From the NCBI RefSeq assembly GCF_019429535.1, contig NZ_JAHXZM010000001.1, forward strand, positions 732,156-796,155: a stretch of DNA of 64,000 nt, given 5' to 3'. This document shows positions 43,316 to 51,592 of this stretch, piece after piece; the stretch's first letter is position 1, and each line of letters begins with the position of its first letter. The translations under genes and the position numbers were made by a program. This stretch comes from Sphingomonas citricola. GTDB taxonomy: Bacteria; Pseudomonadota; Alphaproteobacteria; Sphingomonadales; Sphingomonadaceae. The notes under the pieces were generated by a model. That model was not told the DNA's origin and did not search any database. It saw only the letters and a program-made list of their open reading frames with translations.

Positions 43316-44511
43316 CGAGCCTCGGCGAGCGCGGCGACGACCTCTTCGTCGGCGATCACGGACGTACGTGCCGCCTCTGGAAACCCTTCGACGATCCAGC
43401 GCGACTCGACCCGCTTCAAGGTGCGCGCAACCAGCGGCCCCTTGTTCAATCCGCGCGCGACGAGATCGCCGCCCCCGACGGCCATGCGCGGTGCCACCCA
43501 GTCGGCGAGCGAGGAAACGTCGGCCCCCGCGAGCAATAGGCGATCGAGCGCGATGTTGATACCGCAACGATAGGCGAGCCCGCGCGGGCCTTCGTCGCCC
43601 GGCCCCTCCGTGGCTAGGGTGAGTCGCCGGCGATCGGCGTTGCTGAGTTTCAGGCGCGCGCCGACGCTCTCCGCCGCCTCGCGCGGCAGAAGTGCGGCAA
43701 GGCGTCGGATCGCGTCGGGCGCAACGCCCGCCGCAGCCTCCCGTTCGGCGACGTCGCGCAGGCGAGCGACGCCGTCGGCATCGATCTCGGGGAGGATCGG
43801 GCGGAAGATGCCCGTGTCTTGCATCAATGCGACGACGGTCGTCGCCGACCGCGCGACGAGCAGCTTGAGCAGCTCCGCGGCGATGCGTTCGCGGCTAAGC
43901 GCCATCAGGTCGTTCGCGCGCGCGACGCAGGCCGCGAGGCCGTCCTGGTCGATGTCGTCGCCGAAGCGTGCGTGAAACCGGAAGAAGCGCAGGATACGCA
44001 AATGGTCTTCCGCGATCCGCTGATAGGGGTCGCCGATGAAACGCACACGGCCCGCCGCCAGATCGGCGAGGCCGCCGAACCAGTCGTAAATCCGGCCGCT
44101 GATCGGGTCGGCGTAGAGCGCGTTCATCGTGAAGTCGCGTCGCGCCGCATCCTCGCGCCAATCGTCGGTGTAGGCGACGACGGCATGACGTCCGTCGGTC
44201 GAAACGTCGCGGCGCAGCGTCGTGACCTCCACCACCGTGCCCGAGGAGACCGCGGTGACGGTGCCGTGCGCGATACCGGTCGGCACCGCCTTGATCCCCG
44301 CCGCCTCCAGCCGAGCGATCACCGCATCCGGCGCATGGACGGTGGCAAGGTCGAGGTCATGCGCGTCGAGCCCGAGCAGCGTATCGCGCACGGCTCCACC
44401 GACGAAGCGTGCTTCGCCTGCTGCTGCGCCCAGGACGCTCGCGAGTTGGGCAAGCCCCGGGCGTTGCCGCCACTCCGCGTCGGGGAGGGTGGCCGGGATC
44501 ACACCGTCCAT
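43312..44511 (-). CDS. cca: CCA tRNA nucleotidyltransferase (alphaproteobacterial class II)
   Basis: 399 residues from the ATG at MDGVIPATLPD. Class II nucleotidyltransferase: RFVGGAVRDTLLG, the catalytic carboxylates in HDLDLAT, the RRDFTMNALYAD and GRVRFIGDP blocks, and ILRFFRFHARFG. It adds or repairs tRNA CCA ends; poly(A) polymerases share this core, but alphaproteobacterial proteins of this form are CCA-adding. It overlaps the Nudix gene by 13 bp and shares a stop region with the GGDEF-EAL gene. Confidence 0.92.
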   Translation of the reverse strand: MDGVIPATLPDAEWRQRPGLAQLASVLGAAAGEARFVGGAVRDTLLGLDAHDLDLATVHAPDAVIARLEAAGIKAVPTGIAHGTVTAVSSGTVVEVTTLRRDVSTDGRHAVVAYTDDWREDAARRDFTMNALYADPISGRIYDWFGGLADLAAGRVRFIGDPYQRIAEDHLRILRFFRFHARFGDDIDQDGLAACVARANDLMALSRERIAAELLKLLVARSATTVVALMQDTGIFRPILPEIDADGVARLRDVAEREAAAGVAPDAIRRLAALLPREAAESVGARLKLSNADRRRLTLATEGPGDEGPRGLAYRCGINIALDRLLLAGADVSSLADWVAPRMAVGGGDLVARGLNKGPLVARTLKRVESRWIVEGFPEAARTSVIADEEVVAALAEAR

Positions 44512-45107
44512 TGCAGCCGCTGCCCCAGATTGACGATCATCCCCGCGGTCGCACCCCAGATCCGGTGATCGTTCCACGTCATCTCCCAATAGGTTCGCAT
44601 CTGCCCTTGCCATTCAACCGTGCGCTGTCGGTGATTGGCCGGGTTGAGCAGGAAGTCGAACGGCACCTCGAACACGCGCGCGACCTCACCCTCGTTGGGA
44701 TGGAGCGGCAGATCGGGGGGCACGACCCCCAGCACCGGCGTGATCGAATATCCGGTCCCGGTGCGATAGCGATCGGTCGGGCCGATCACCGCAACCGCGG
44801 ATGCCGGAAGCGCCACTTCCTCTTCGGCTTCGCGTAAGGCGGCCTCTACCGCGTCCTCCCCCGGGTCGACACGACCGCCCGGAAAGGCGACCTGCCCTGC
44901 GTGTTTGCGCAAGGTGTCGACCCGCTGCGTCAGGATCACGCCGGGGCGCGCACGATCGGTGACGGGGATCAGCACTGCGGCCGGTGTCAGTTCCTCATGC
45001 TTAGGCAGATCATCGCGATCCCCCAGCAGGAGCGCGACCTCGACCGGCGACACAAGTGCGCTCGTCAGCCGTTCGGCGAGCGTCGGCGGGGAAGGAGCCG
45101 TGTTCAC
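44499..45107 (-). CDS. CoA pyrophosphatase-type Nudix hydrolase
   Basis: 202 residues with a GTG start that overlaps the DUF1285 stop. The Nudix box is GRVDPGEDAVEAALREAEEE, preceded by HAGQVAFPG; the arrangement and the later TPVLGVVPPDLPLHPNEGEV match the NudL/YeaB group, which cleaves CoA and acyl-CoA. Part of a three-gene minus-strand operon with DUF1285 and cca. Confidence 0.88.
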   Translation of the reverse strand: MNTAPSPPTLAERLTSALVSPVEVALLLGDRDDLPKHEELTPAAVLIPVTDRARPGVILTQRVDTLRKHAGQVAFPGGRVDPGEDAVEAALREAEEEVALPASAVAVIGPTDRYRTGTGYSITPVLGVVPPDLPLHPNEGEVARVFEVPFDFLLNPANHRQRTVEWQGQMRTYWEMTWNDHRIWGATAGMIVNLGQRLQWTV

Positions 45108-45679
45108 GTGGCCGATGCGACGGGGGCGAGCGAAAAGAAGCCGCCCGAACTCCACACGCCCGGGGTTTCGTCGTCGCCCGCGAGCGCGAATTCGGCCAGC
45201 TCGTAATAGATTGCGCGCGATACCAGCGCCTCCAGCCCGCCACGGACGTGGAGATAGGGGTGGGGGCCGTCGTCATGCTCTTCGAACCGCAGCGGATGGT
45301 CGGCCGACGCGGTGACGATGTCGCCGGTGTTGAGGCGGAACGCGAGCACCTGATCCCGACCCGAGCCGTCGACCTTCATCTCGACGGCGACGAATGGCGC
45401 ATCCTCGACCGCGATATCGAGCTTCTCGACCGGGGTGACGAGAACGTAGCCGCCGTCCGCCTCACGCCGCAGGATGCGGCTGAACGCGCGCACCATCGCG
45501 GCGCGGCCGATCGGCGATCCCTGATGAAACCAGGTCCCGTCACGCGCGATGCGCATCTCGCTGTCACCGCAGTGTGCGGGGTGCCAGCGTTCGACCGGCG
45601 GCAGGCGATCGCTCTCGGCCATGCGGGCGATGTCGGCGACGGTCAGCGTGTCGAAGTCGGGTAGCGGCGCCATGGGCAT
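45104..45679 (-). CDS. DUF1285 family protein
   Basis: 191 residues. Conserved DUF1285 features: an N-terminal WHPAHCGDSEMRIARDG, FHQGSPIGRAAMVRAFSRIL, and a C-terminal beta-rich part with HPYLHVRGGLEALVSRA. The structure is reported to be a two-part fold, but the function is not known. It sits in the standard alphaproteobacterial order DUF1285-Nudix-cca. Confidence 0.9.
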   Translation of the reverse strand: MPMAPLPDFDTLTVADIARMAESDRLPPVERWHPAHCGDSEMRIARDGTWFHQGSPIGRAAMVRAFSRILRREADGGYVLVTPVEKLDIAVEDAPFVAVEMKVDGSGRDQVLAFRLNTGDIVTASADHPLRFEEHDDGPHPYLHVRGGLEALVSRAIYYELAEFALAGDDETPGVWSSGGFFSLAPVASAT

Positions 45680-45727
45680 GACGTGCAGGTAGGATCGTGC
45701 GCGCGCGCGGTAAAGGCGCGCCGTCGC

Positions 45728-46237
45728 TCAGGCGTCGACGCTGACGCGCGGCAGGACCGCCCCCACGCCCGCGGGCACGTGCGTTCCGCGCGCAAGCAGG
45801 CGGTGCGGCTCGACCGGTCCGGGCAGCCGCCACCCGCTCGTCCGTTCGGCCGAGAAGCCGAAAAAGCGGGCGTAATATTCGGGATCACCGATCAGCATCA
45901 GCGCCGCATCGGGATCCACGGCGTCGAGCGCCGCCTGCATCAGCCGGCGGCCGATGCCGTCCTGCTGCCGCTCGGGCGTGACGGCGACCGGGCCGAGCAG
46001 GATCATCGACACCCGCGGATCGCCCGGTGCGTCGGGCACGAACGACACTGGCCAGCACTGGATCGTTCCGACCAGAATATCATCCTCGATTGCGGCGAGG
46101 CTCATGCCTGCCAGCGGGCGGGTACCGGCGCGCAAGGCATAAGCGGTGCGACCGTGGCGATCGCGACCGAAGGCGCGATCGAGCAAATGCTCGACCGTAA
46201 CCTGATCCACCTCGTCGATCGGTACCAATTCGATCAT
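45728..46237 (-). CDS. GNAT family N-acetyltransferase
   Basis: 169 residues. The acetyl-CoA loop LGPVAVTPERQQDGIGRRLM and the following DPEYYARFFGFSAERTSGW place it in the predicted acyltransferase group of the GNAT superfamily. Substrate unknown. It lies 48 bp upstream of DUF1285 in the same direction. Confidence 0.88.
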   Translation of the reverse strand: MIELVPIDEVDQVTVEHLLDRAFGRDRHGRTAYALRAGTRPLAGMSLAAIEDDILVGTIQCWPVSFVPDAPGDPRVSMILLGPVAVTPERQQDGIGRRLMQAALDAVDPDAALMLIGDPEYYARFFGFSAERTSGWRLPGPVEPHRLLARGTHVPAGVGAVLPRVSVDA

Positions 46238-46354
46238 TCGCCATCCCTCTATGCCCGTGGCGCGGGCCGGGCGCCGCGCCCTTAGCGGAGCACGGGTCTA
46301 ACGCAAGCGCGTCGTGACTGGCGCGCGCGTGCTGCTAGGGCTAACGGCGCCGGA

Positions 46355-46726
46355 ATGAACGATACGCTCGAACTCGAGGTGCACGATCTCGAGGTGCCAG
46401 TGCTGACCGGCATCTATTCCGAAGAAACCCATCTGCCTCAGCCGCTGCGAATTTCGCTGACCGTGCTGCTCGATGCGCCCGCGCATTTTGCGCCCGACAC
46501 GCCGTTGGCGGCGTCGAAGAATTACCTCGACCTGAAATACGCCGCGACGACCGCGCTGGAGAGCGCGGGGCATTTCACGCTGATCGAGGCGGTCGCCGAT
46601 CACATCTGCGAGACGCTGTTCCTGCAGGACACCCGTGTTCAGCGCGTGAAGGTGAAGATCGTCAAGCTCGCGATCGCCGAGGCCGGCGAGGCGATCGGCA
46701 TCACGATGGTACGCCACCGCCGCTGA
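46355..46726 (+). CDS. folB: Dihydroneopterin aldolase family protein (FolB-like)
   Basis: 123 residues, T-fold. It resembles FolB of folate synthesis: an N-terminal LELEVHDLEVPVLTGIYSEE, the central NYLDLKYAA, and FTLIEAVADHICETLF with VKVKIVKLAIAEAG. The active-site lysine and tyrosine of FolB cannot be fixed without an alignment, so activity is inferred. Its last 26 bases overlap the end of the convergent secreted-protein gene. Confidence 0.82.
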   Translation: MNDTLELEVHDLEVPVLTGIYSEETHLPQPLRISLTVLLDAPAHFAPDTPLAASKNYLDLKYAATTALESAGHFTLIEAVADHICETLFLQDTRVQRVKVKIVKLAIAEAGEAIGITMVRHRR

Positions 46727-47603
46727 TCGCATCCGCCGCGCCGGTGCCGCGGCAGGCGCCGAGTTGCTGGATGACGAACGCATAATCCTCGCGCGCGTGC
46801 GCCGCATCGCTTTCTGCCAGCGCGCCCGTCGCAGCATCGGGTAACATACGTGGCAGGAAGCAGGCGAGGCGGTACCACAGCAACGTGTCGCGCGCGGGCG
46901 CGGTCGCGTTCTCGTCGATCACCTCGCTGAGCGCGATCGACCAGCGCGGCTGCTCACCCGGACGGCGCAGGACCGACACCGCCGCGGGCCGATCACCGCG
47001 CGTCAGCAGGAAGATCTGCGTTTCACCTTCGCCGGGCAGGCTGCCGGGCACGTAGAAAGCGCTCTTTACCCCCGTGATAACGGGCGGCGCGTCGGTGCTC
47101 GCCGCCGCGGTCGCGATACGCCGGGTCAGCGCGTCGGCGGCGGGGGACCATGCGCGCTGCGCATCCTTGGCGACGAGCTGGATCTGATCGGGGCGATTCG
47201 CGACGGGCCGCGCAAAGGCGAGTACGCGCTGCTTCTTGAGCGCAGGCGCGCGGCCGCGCGGGTCGAGCGGCACGTCAACCAGCCATCCCACTCGCGCCGG
47301 TATCGCGCCGGTGCCACGAACCAGCGTGCCGACGTCGCCCTCGACGTAGAAGCGTGCGGCGTTGGCGGCGACGCCTGCCGCCTCGGCGCCCTTGATTCGC
47401 GTGGCGGAGCGGATCGTGGCGTCGACGATCAGCGGACTATCGACCACCAGGTCCGCGAAATCGGCGTAGGACAGCGCCGGAACACCTGCGACTCCGACAG
47501 CGCTGACAGGGTTCGTCGGTGCGGCCACTTGCGCGAGAGCGGGGGCAGCGAGCGTTAGAACGGCCGGAACGGCGAGCATGGTGAATGGCTTGCGGGCAGA
47601 CAT
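46701..47603 (-). CDS. Secreted protein of unknown function
   Basis: 300 residues with a signal peptide (about 1-24, cleavage near ALAQVA). The mature part is soluble with alternating beta and helix character. Distinct stretches are SYADFADLVVDSPLIVDATI near the N-terminus, RWSIALSEVIDENATAP and LLWYRLACFLPRML near the C-terminus. Two cysteines near the end could form a disulfide. No domain is recognised. Faces away from tonB, and the 224-bp gap between them contains a palindrome. Confidence 0.78.
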   Translation of the reverse strand: MSARKPFTMLAVPAVLTLAAPALAQVAAPTNPVSAVGVAGVPALSYADFADLVVDSPLIVDATIRSATRIKGAEAAGVAANAARFYVEGDVGTLVRGTGAIPARVGWLVDVPLDPRGRAPALKKQRVLAFARPVANRPDQIQLVAKDAQRAWSPAADALTRRIATAAASTDAPPVITGVKSAFYVPGSLPGEGETQIFLLTRGDRPAAVSVLRRPGEQPRWSIALSEVIDENATAPARDTLLWYRLACFLPRMLPDAATGALAESDAAHAREDYAFVIQQLGACRGTGAADAISGGGVPS

Positions 47604-47635
47604 CCCCCATTGATACGCCCGCGGAGGTGAACGAA

Positions 47636-47651
47636 ACAGAAATTATTCTGT
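47636..47651. promoter_or_regulatory. Palindrome upstream of tonB
   Basis: ACAGAA-ATTA-TTCTGT (6-4-6), in the gap between the divergent secreted-protein gene and tonB. It is similar in spirit to iron-regulator boxes, with a different spacer from the box upstream of the suf regulator. Given that tonB-exbBD operons are often iron-regulated, it is a candidate operator only. Confidence 0.35.
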
Positions 47652-47769
47652 CATCTCGCGCTTGTACGTTTGTTGCGCCCGACAAAGCGTTTGCGTCGCT
47701 TCCGGTGCCGCGATAGAAACCGTGACGCTACGGCCTTCCCGAAAGGGGAGCGTCGTGGGTTGTTTTCGA

Positions 47770-47789
47770 CGGTCGGGTTTGTCCGACCG
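47770..47789 (+). promoter_or_regulatory. Hairpin in the tonB leader
   Basis: CGGTCGG/CCGACCG (7 bp) with a GTTTGT loop, 38 bp upstream of the tonB start. Possibly a structured 5' UTR; no known riboswitch is recognised. Confidence 0.35.
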
Positions 47790-47827
47790 CCCAACAGGGC
47801 CGCAGGATGAGGGAGTTTCGTTGCTGA

Positions 47828-48502
47828 ATGGCCTATTCTGACCAGAAGATGAGCGGGAGCAAAATCACCGCATTGGTGATCGTGGCATTGGTCCACCTTG
47901 CTCTCGGCTACGCCTTCGTGACCGGCCTTGCGACCAACTTCGTGAAGAAGCAGGTTGAGAAGCTGAACACGTTTGACGTGGAAGAACCGCCGCCCCCGCC
48001 GCCGGATGAGCCGCCGCCCCCGCCGCCCGACATTCCGATGTCGCCGCCGCCGGTCGTCTCGCCGCCGCCGATCGTTCGTAACCCGAACCCGCCGCCCGTG
48101 GTGATCAACACGACGCCGAACCCGCCGCCGGTCTACGTACCGACGCCGGTCGTGGCGCCGCCTGCTCCCCCGGCACCTGCGCCTGCTCCCCCCGCACCCG
48201 CGGTCAGCAAGGCTGCCGGTCTGAAGGGTAATCCGGGTCAGTTCTTCGGTGCGGACAATTATCCTCCCTCGGCCATCCGCGCCGAAGAGGAAGGTCGCGT
48301 CGTCGCGAAGCTGACGGTGGGCACCGATGGTCGTGTGACGGATTGCGTCGTCACGACGTCGAGCAATTCATCCGCGCTCGATCAGGCTACCTGCCGGATC
48401 GCCAAGAGCCGGGTGCGTTTCTCGCCCGCGCAGGACGCCTCGGGCACGCCCATCGCTTCCAGCTACACGCTGCCGGTTCGCTGGGTTCTGCCGCGCGACT
48501 GA
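47828..48502 (+). CDS. tonB: Energy transducer TonB
   Basis: 224 residues. One N-terminal membrane helix (about 13-33), a proline-rich periplasmic spacer (about 52-125) with blocks of PPPPPP and alternating PV/PA, then a C-terminal TonB domain (about 135-224) with VVAKLTVGTDGRVTDCVV and SYTLPVRWVLPRD. It carries proton-motive energy to TonB-dependent receptors such as that at 61 kb. First gene of tonB-exbB-exbD-exbD. Confidence 0.96.
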   Translation: MAYSDQKMSGSKITALVIVALVHLALGYAFVTGLATNFVKKQVEKLNTFDVEEPPPPPPDEPPPPPPDIPMSPPPVVSPPPIVRNPNPPPVVINTTPNPPPVYVPTPVVAPPAPPAPAPAPPAPAVSKAAGLKGNPGQFFGADNYPPSAIRAEEEGRVVAKLTVGTDGRVTDCVVTTSSNSSALDQATCRIAKSRVRFSPAQDASGTPIASSYTLPVRWVLPRD

Positions 48503-48548
48503 TACGACACGTCAATCGAGCTAAGCTTTTTAGAGGGAATACCACCGC

Positions 48549-49340
48549 ATGATCATCAACATCCTGGCCGCGGGTGGAACCGCGGCCGCAGAGAACCAGT
48601 TCGGACTTCAGCAGGCGCTGAAGGAAGGCGGCATCATCTCGCAGTCGGTCTTCACCATCCTGGTGCTGATGTCGGTTGTGTCGTTCTACATCCTGTTCTC
48701 GAAGCTGTTCGAGCAGCAGAAGATCATCAACCAGGCGAAGCGCATGCGCGCCGGCTTCTGGTCGTCGAACTCGCTGCGCGAGGGCTCGGCCAAGCTCGAG
48801 AAGAACTCGGCTTACAAGCAGCTCGTCGACGACGGCCTCGCCGCGCAGGACCAGCACGCGCAGCTGACCGATCCGGTCGAGGCGCACGACTGGCTGCACG
48901 GCTCGCTCGCTCGCTCGGAGGCCGCGATCAACTCGAAGCTGGGCGGTGGTCTGGCGTTCCTCGCGACCGTCGGCGCGACCGCGCCGTTCATCGGTCTGTT
49001 CGGCACCGTGGTCGGCATCTACCGCGCGCTGATCAAGATCGGCGCGTCGGGCGATCCCTCGATCGACAAGGTCGCTGGTCCGGTCGGTGAGGCGCTCATC
49101 ATGACCGCACTCGGCCTGGTCGTCGCGGTTCCGGCCGTGCTCGCCTACAACTGGCTGCAGCGCCGCAACAAGTCGATCGCGGAGGACCTGTCGGCCTTCT
49201 CGAACGACGTGCTCGGCTTCCTTGCCTCGAACGGCAAGGTGCGTCCGTCGATCGGCAACACCGCGACCAAGGCGCCGGTGAAGCCGGCCGGTGCGACCGC
49301 CACCGCCGGTCAGGCTGGTGGCGTGCAGACCCGCGCATAA
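48549..49340 (+). CDS. exbB: Biopolymer transport protein ExbB
   Basis: 263 residues, MotA/TolQ/ExbB family. Three membrane helices: about 36-58, and the two conserved ones around FLATVGATAPFIGLFGTVVGI (about 136-156) and GEALIMTALGLVVAVPAVLAY (about 180-200). With ExbD it forms the proton channel that drives TonB. The long extension before helix 1 and the charged loop match the ExbB form and are longer than TolQ. A hairpin follows in the gap to exbD. Confidence 0.95.
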   Translation: MIINILAAGGTAAAENQFGLQQALKEGGIISQSVFTILVLMSVVSFYILFSKLFEQQKIINQAKRMRAGFWSSNSLREGSAKLEKNSAYKQLVDDGLAAQDQHAQLTDPVEAHDWLHGSLARSEAAINSKLGGGLAFLATVGATAPFIGLFGTVVGIYRALIKIGASGDPSIDKVAGPVGEALIMTALGLVVAVPAVLAYNWLQRRNKSIAEDLSAFSNDVLGFLASNGKVRPSIGNTATKAPVKPAGATATAGQAGGVQTRA

Positions 49341-49351
49341 GAAAAGGGTGG

Positions 49352-49378
49352 GGGACCGCGCCGGCTTGGTGCGGTCCC
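49352..49378 (+). other. Intercistronic hairpin between exbB and exbD
   Basis: GGGACCGC/GCGGTCCC (8 bp) with an 11-base loop in the 93-bp gap. A second stem (CCGGCGGG against CCCGTCGG) follows at about 49388-49410. Without a T-run it is more likely an mRNA stabiliser or attenuator than a full terminator, and may set the ExbB:ExbD ratio. Confidence 0.45.
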
Positions 49379-49433
49379 GCCACTGGTCCGGCGGGCGGTT
49401 TCCCGTCGGACGGAGAATAGGAAAGCCTGACAT

Positions 49434-49907
49434 ATGGCGATGAGCGTTGGTGGCGATAACACCGAGAAACCTTTGTCGGACATCAACACGACGCCCCTCG
49501 TGGACGTCATGCTGGTGCTCCTCATCATCTTCCTGATCGCGGTTCCGGTCGCGATCCAGACGGTCAAGGTGAAGCTGCCCGACGTCCGCTTCGATCCGAC
49601 GACGACCAAGCCGGAAAACGTGTCGTTGTCGATCACCTCGGACCCGTCGGGCGCGTGCAAGGTCTATTGGGGGGTCACCCCCGTCACGCAGACCGAGCTG
49701 CTCGACCGTGCCGTCGCGAAGCTGAAGACCGAGATCGCGCGTCAGGGTGGCCCGAATGCGGCCGGCCTCGAACTGCCCGAAGCGCATATCCGCGGTGACG
49801 TGGACACGCCGTGGCACTGCATCGGCGGCGCCATCTTCAACATGCAGCAGGCGGGCTTCGCGCGCGTCGGCTTCATCTCGCAGCCCGGCGTCGGCGCCGG
49901 CGCCTGA
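49434..49907 (+). CDS. exbD: Biopolymer transport protein ExbD (first copy)
   Basis: 157 residues. ExbD/TolR family: a short cytoplasmic N-terminus, then SDINTTPLVDVMLVLLIIF with the membrane aspartate (PLVDVML) that carries protons, and a periplasmic beta domain. Longer than the second copy, with an extra stretch ending in AHIRGDVDTPWHCIGGAIF. ATG preceded by a GGAAAGCCTGACAT context. Confidence 0.95.
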   Translation: MAMSVGGDNTEKPLSDINTTPLVDVMLVLLIIFLIAVPVAIQTVKVKLPDVRFDPTTTKPENVSLSITSDPSGACKVYWGVTPVTQTELLDRAVAKLKTEIARQGGPNAAGLELPEAHIRGDVDTPWHCIGGAIFNMQQAGFARVGFISQPGVGAGA

Positions 49908-49931
49908 CACCCGGCCAGAGGAGTAGCTTTT

Positions 49932-50360
49932 ATGGCAATGAGTGCGGGGAGCGACGACGGCGAACCCATGATGGAAATGAACACGACGCCGTTGATCGAC
50001 GTCATGCTCGTGCTCCTCATCATGTTCATCATCACCCTTCCGATTCCGACCCACGCAGTGAAGGTCGATCTGCCGGTCAATGACCCGAACGCGACCAAGC
50101 CGCCGGTCGACCCGATCAAGAACAAGATCGCGATCGATGCTGCCGGTACGATCACGTGGAACGGCGCGCCGGTGAACGACACGACGTTGCGGCAGTATCT
50201 CGATACGTCCGCGGCAATGACCCCGGAGCCGGAACTGCAGTTCCAGCCCGACCGAAGCTCGCGCTACGAGGTCGTCGACAACACGCTGGCGATCATCAAG
50301 CGCTCGGCGGTGACGAAGCTCGGCTTTGTCGGCAACGAACAATACTATAAGGACTTCTAA
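49932..50360 (+). CDS. exbD: Biopolymer transport protein ExbD (second copy)
   Basis: 142 residues, 25 bp after the first exbD. It has the same MNTTPLIDVMLVLLIMF segment with the essential aspartate, followed by a periplasmic domain ending in SAVTKLGFVGNEQYYKDF. Two ExbD paralogues next to one ExbB are common in sphingomonads and suggest a mixed ExbD ring. A strong terminator follows. Confidence 0.95.
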   Translation: MAMSAGSDDGEPMMEMNTTPLIDVMLVLLIMFIITLPIPTHAVKVDLPVNDPNATKPPVDPIKNKIAIDAAGTITWNGAPVNDTTLRQYLDTSAAMTPEPELQFQPDRSSRYEVVDNTLAIIKRSAVTKLGFVGNEQYYKDF

Positions 50361-50391
50361 TCGCCCCTCTTGCGATCGGATGTTCGGTTAT

Positions 50392-50429
50392 GGGCGGGCA
50401 CTCCAAGGTGGAGTGTCCGCCCTTTCTTT
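50392..50429 (+). terminator. Intrinsic terminator of the tonB operon
   Basis: A 13-bp stem (GGGCGG-G-CACTCC with GGAGTG-T-CCGCCC, one G-T wobble) with an AAGGT loop, followed by TTTCTTT. Starts 31 bp after the second exbD. Confidence 0.9.
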
Positions 50430-50436
50430 ATCAGCC

Positions 50437-50459
50437 GCTCTGCTCTGCTCTGCTCTGCT
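50437..50459. repeat. Pentanucleotide tandem repeat (GCTCT)x4
   Basis: Four exact GCTCT units plus a partial GCTT, in intergenic sequence just after the terminator. It is prone to slippage but no convincing ORF runs through it. Confidence 0.85.
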
Positions 50460-50562
50460 TGGCGAGACAATGGGGATTAAGACGCGCTCTGGTTGGAAAG
50501 GTGATCAGTAGACGACAACTGGCCACGATGGTTAGGCTATTCACCGCATCTGAAGAGACGGA

Positions 50563-50802
50563 TTAAGCAGGACGTCTCGCGAAGCCGTGATATTTGCCGT
50601 GGATGGTGCCGCCAACGCGAAGACATTCTTCGTAGGGCGATCCTGGGGGGGCTACGATGCGCAGCACTTTGCGGCGGCTCGAGTAAAAGCTGCTACGATT
50701 CACGCCGAAGAATGCTTCGCTTATCGATCCAGCCTACCTCCCGATGGACCTGTCAGCGCGTCACAATCTATCTTCGCTCAACCCCGTACGGTGACATCAT
50801 GA
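50563..50802 (+). pseudogene. Possible fragment of a cystathionine-lyase-like gene
   Basis: The stretch from 50430 to 50950 has no intact gene. In one frame it reads IFAVDGAANAKTFFVGRSW then GGYDAQ, which resembles the C-terminal RLFGIGYSWGGYES region of MetC-type PLP enzymes. No other part of that protein is found, and the downstream frame does not continue the family. The likeness covers about 20 residues only. Confidence 0.25.
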
Positions 50803-50950
50803 TCACGCCCGTCGCGGAACACCCTCGTTCTACGTCAGCCTCGACCGGATAGCGCGGCGGCCATCGCCACCCACTTCCGGTTACCCTGCGTCATCCTCGG
50901 CCCCTGAGGCCGGCGCACCCAATCCACCTCTTGCGCACGTGTAGCAAAAG

Positions 50951-50966
50951 TGACATCACGATGTCA
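50951..50966. promoter_or_regulatory. Palindromic operator-like site
   Basis: TGACATCACGATGTCA: arms TGACATC/GATGTCA around AC, 26 bp before the start of the small TPR gene. The flanks repeat AAAAGTGA on both sides. A repressor site for the downstream gene is plausible. Confidence 0.45.
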
Positions 50967-50992
50967 CAAAAGTGAAACGGAGAGGGTTGGTC

Positions 50993-51334
50993 ATGCGCAC
51001 TTTGGCAATGCTCATCATGGCGGCGGTCGCTGCGACGCCAGCGGCCGCGAGGGATCGTTCGGGCTATACGTCGATCGCCGCGGGGGATTGGTCGCAGGCC
51101 GAGGCGACCCTGTCCGCAGAGCGTGCGATCTTCCCGCACCGTCCTGAAATTCTTCTCAATCTCGCGGCGGTCTATTTGCGTACCGACCGGGCAGCGCAGG
51201 CTCGCGCGCTCTACGGCGACGTGCTGGCGTCAGAGCCTGTATCGCTCGATCTTGCCAACGGTCACACGGTTTCGTCGCACGTCATCGCGCAGCGTGGCCT
51301 GGCGAGGCTTAACACGACCATCGCCGCGCGCTGA
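50993..51334 (+). CDS. Small secreted tetratricopeptide protein
   Basis: 113 residues from the ATG at MRTLAMLIMAAV, after a GGAGAGGG site seven bases upstream. Signal peptide about 1-19 (ending PAAA). The mature part has one to two TPR-like helix pairs (SIAAGDWSQAEATLSAER and LNLAAVYLRTDRAAQARALY). Such short TPR proteins are common in sphingomonads; function unknown. The 258-bp gap after it contains a hairpin and nothing else convincing. Confidence 0.82.
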   Translation: MRTLAMLIMAAVAATPAAARDRSGYTSIAAGDWSQAEATLSAERAIFPHRPEILLNLAAVYLRTDRAAQARALYGDVLASEPVSLDLANGHTVSSHVIAQRGLARLNTTIAAR

Positions 51335-51343
51335 GCGATCGAT

Positions 51344-51364
51344 TGTCGGGGAGGCGTCCCGACA
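51344..51364. terminator. Hairpin after the small TPR gene
   Basis: TGTCGGG/CCCGACA (7 bp) with a GAGGCGT loop, ten bases after the stop. No T-run. Weak terminator candidate. Confidence 0.4.
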
Positions 51365-51592
51365 GCGTCGTGGACTGCTACGCAGGCACGGCGTTCGCCA
51401 AATGGCAACTTGTGCAGGCGATCGAGGCGTGGCGATCGCGCCTCAATTCAACGGTGGGGCGTGACCAATAATGAGCGGTCGCCAGCGCGGAGGGGCGCGG
51501 GCCCCAAACCGCACCGGTATGATCTTTCGTGAACCTCTAACTGCGGGAGGAGACCGAAGTGCGAAATACGCAAGATCCAGGCCCCGCTACGC

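Noticed and set aside
47990..48200. Repeated proline codons in tonB looking like a tandem repeat
   Set aside because: It is the normal proline-rich periplasmic spacer of TonB, not an unusual repeat.
48387..50342. 651-residue minus-strand frame opposite exbB/exbD
   Set aside because: It spans two or three real genes and their gaps, and has no domain; typical GC-rich shadow.
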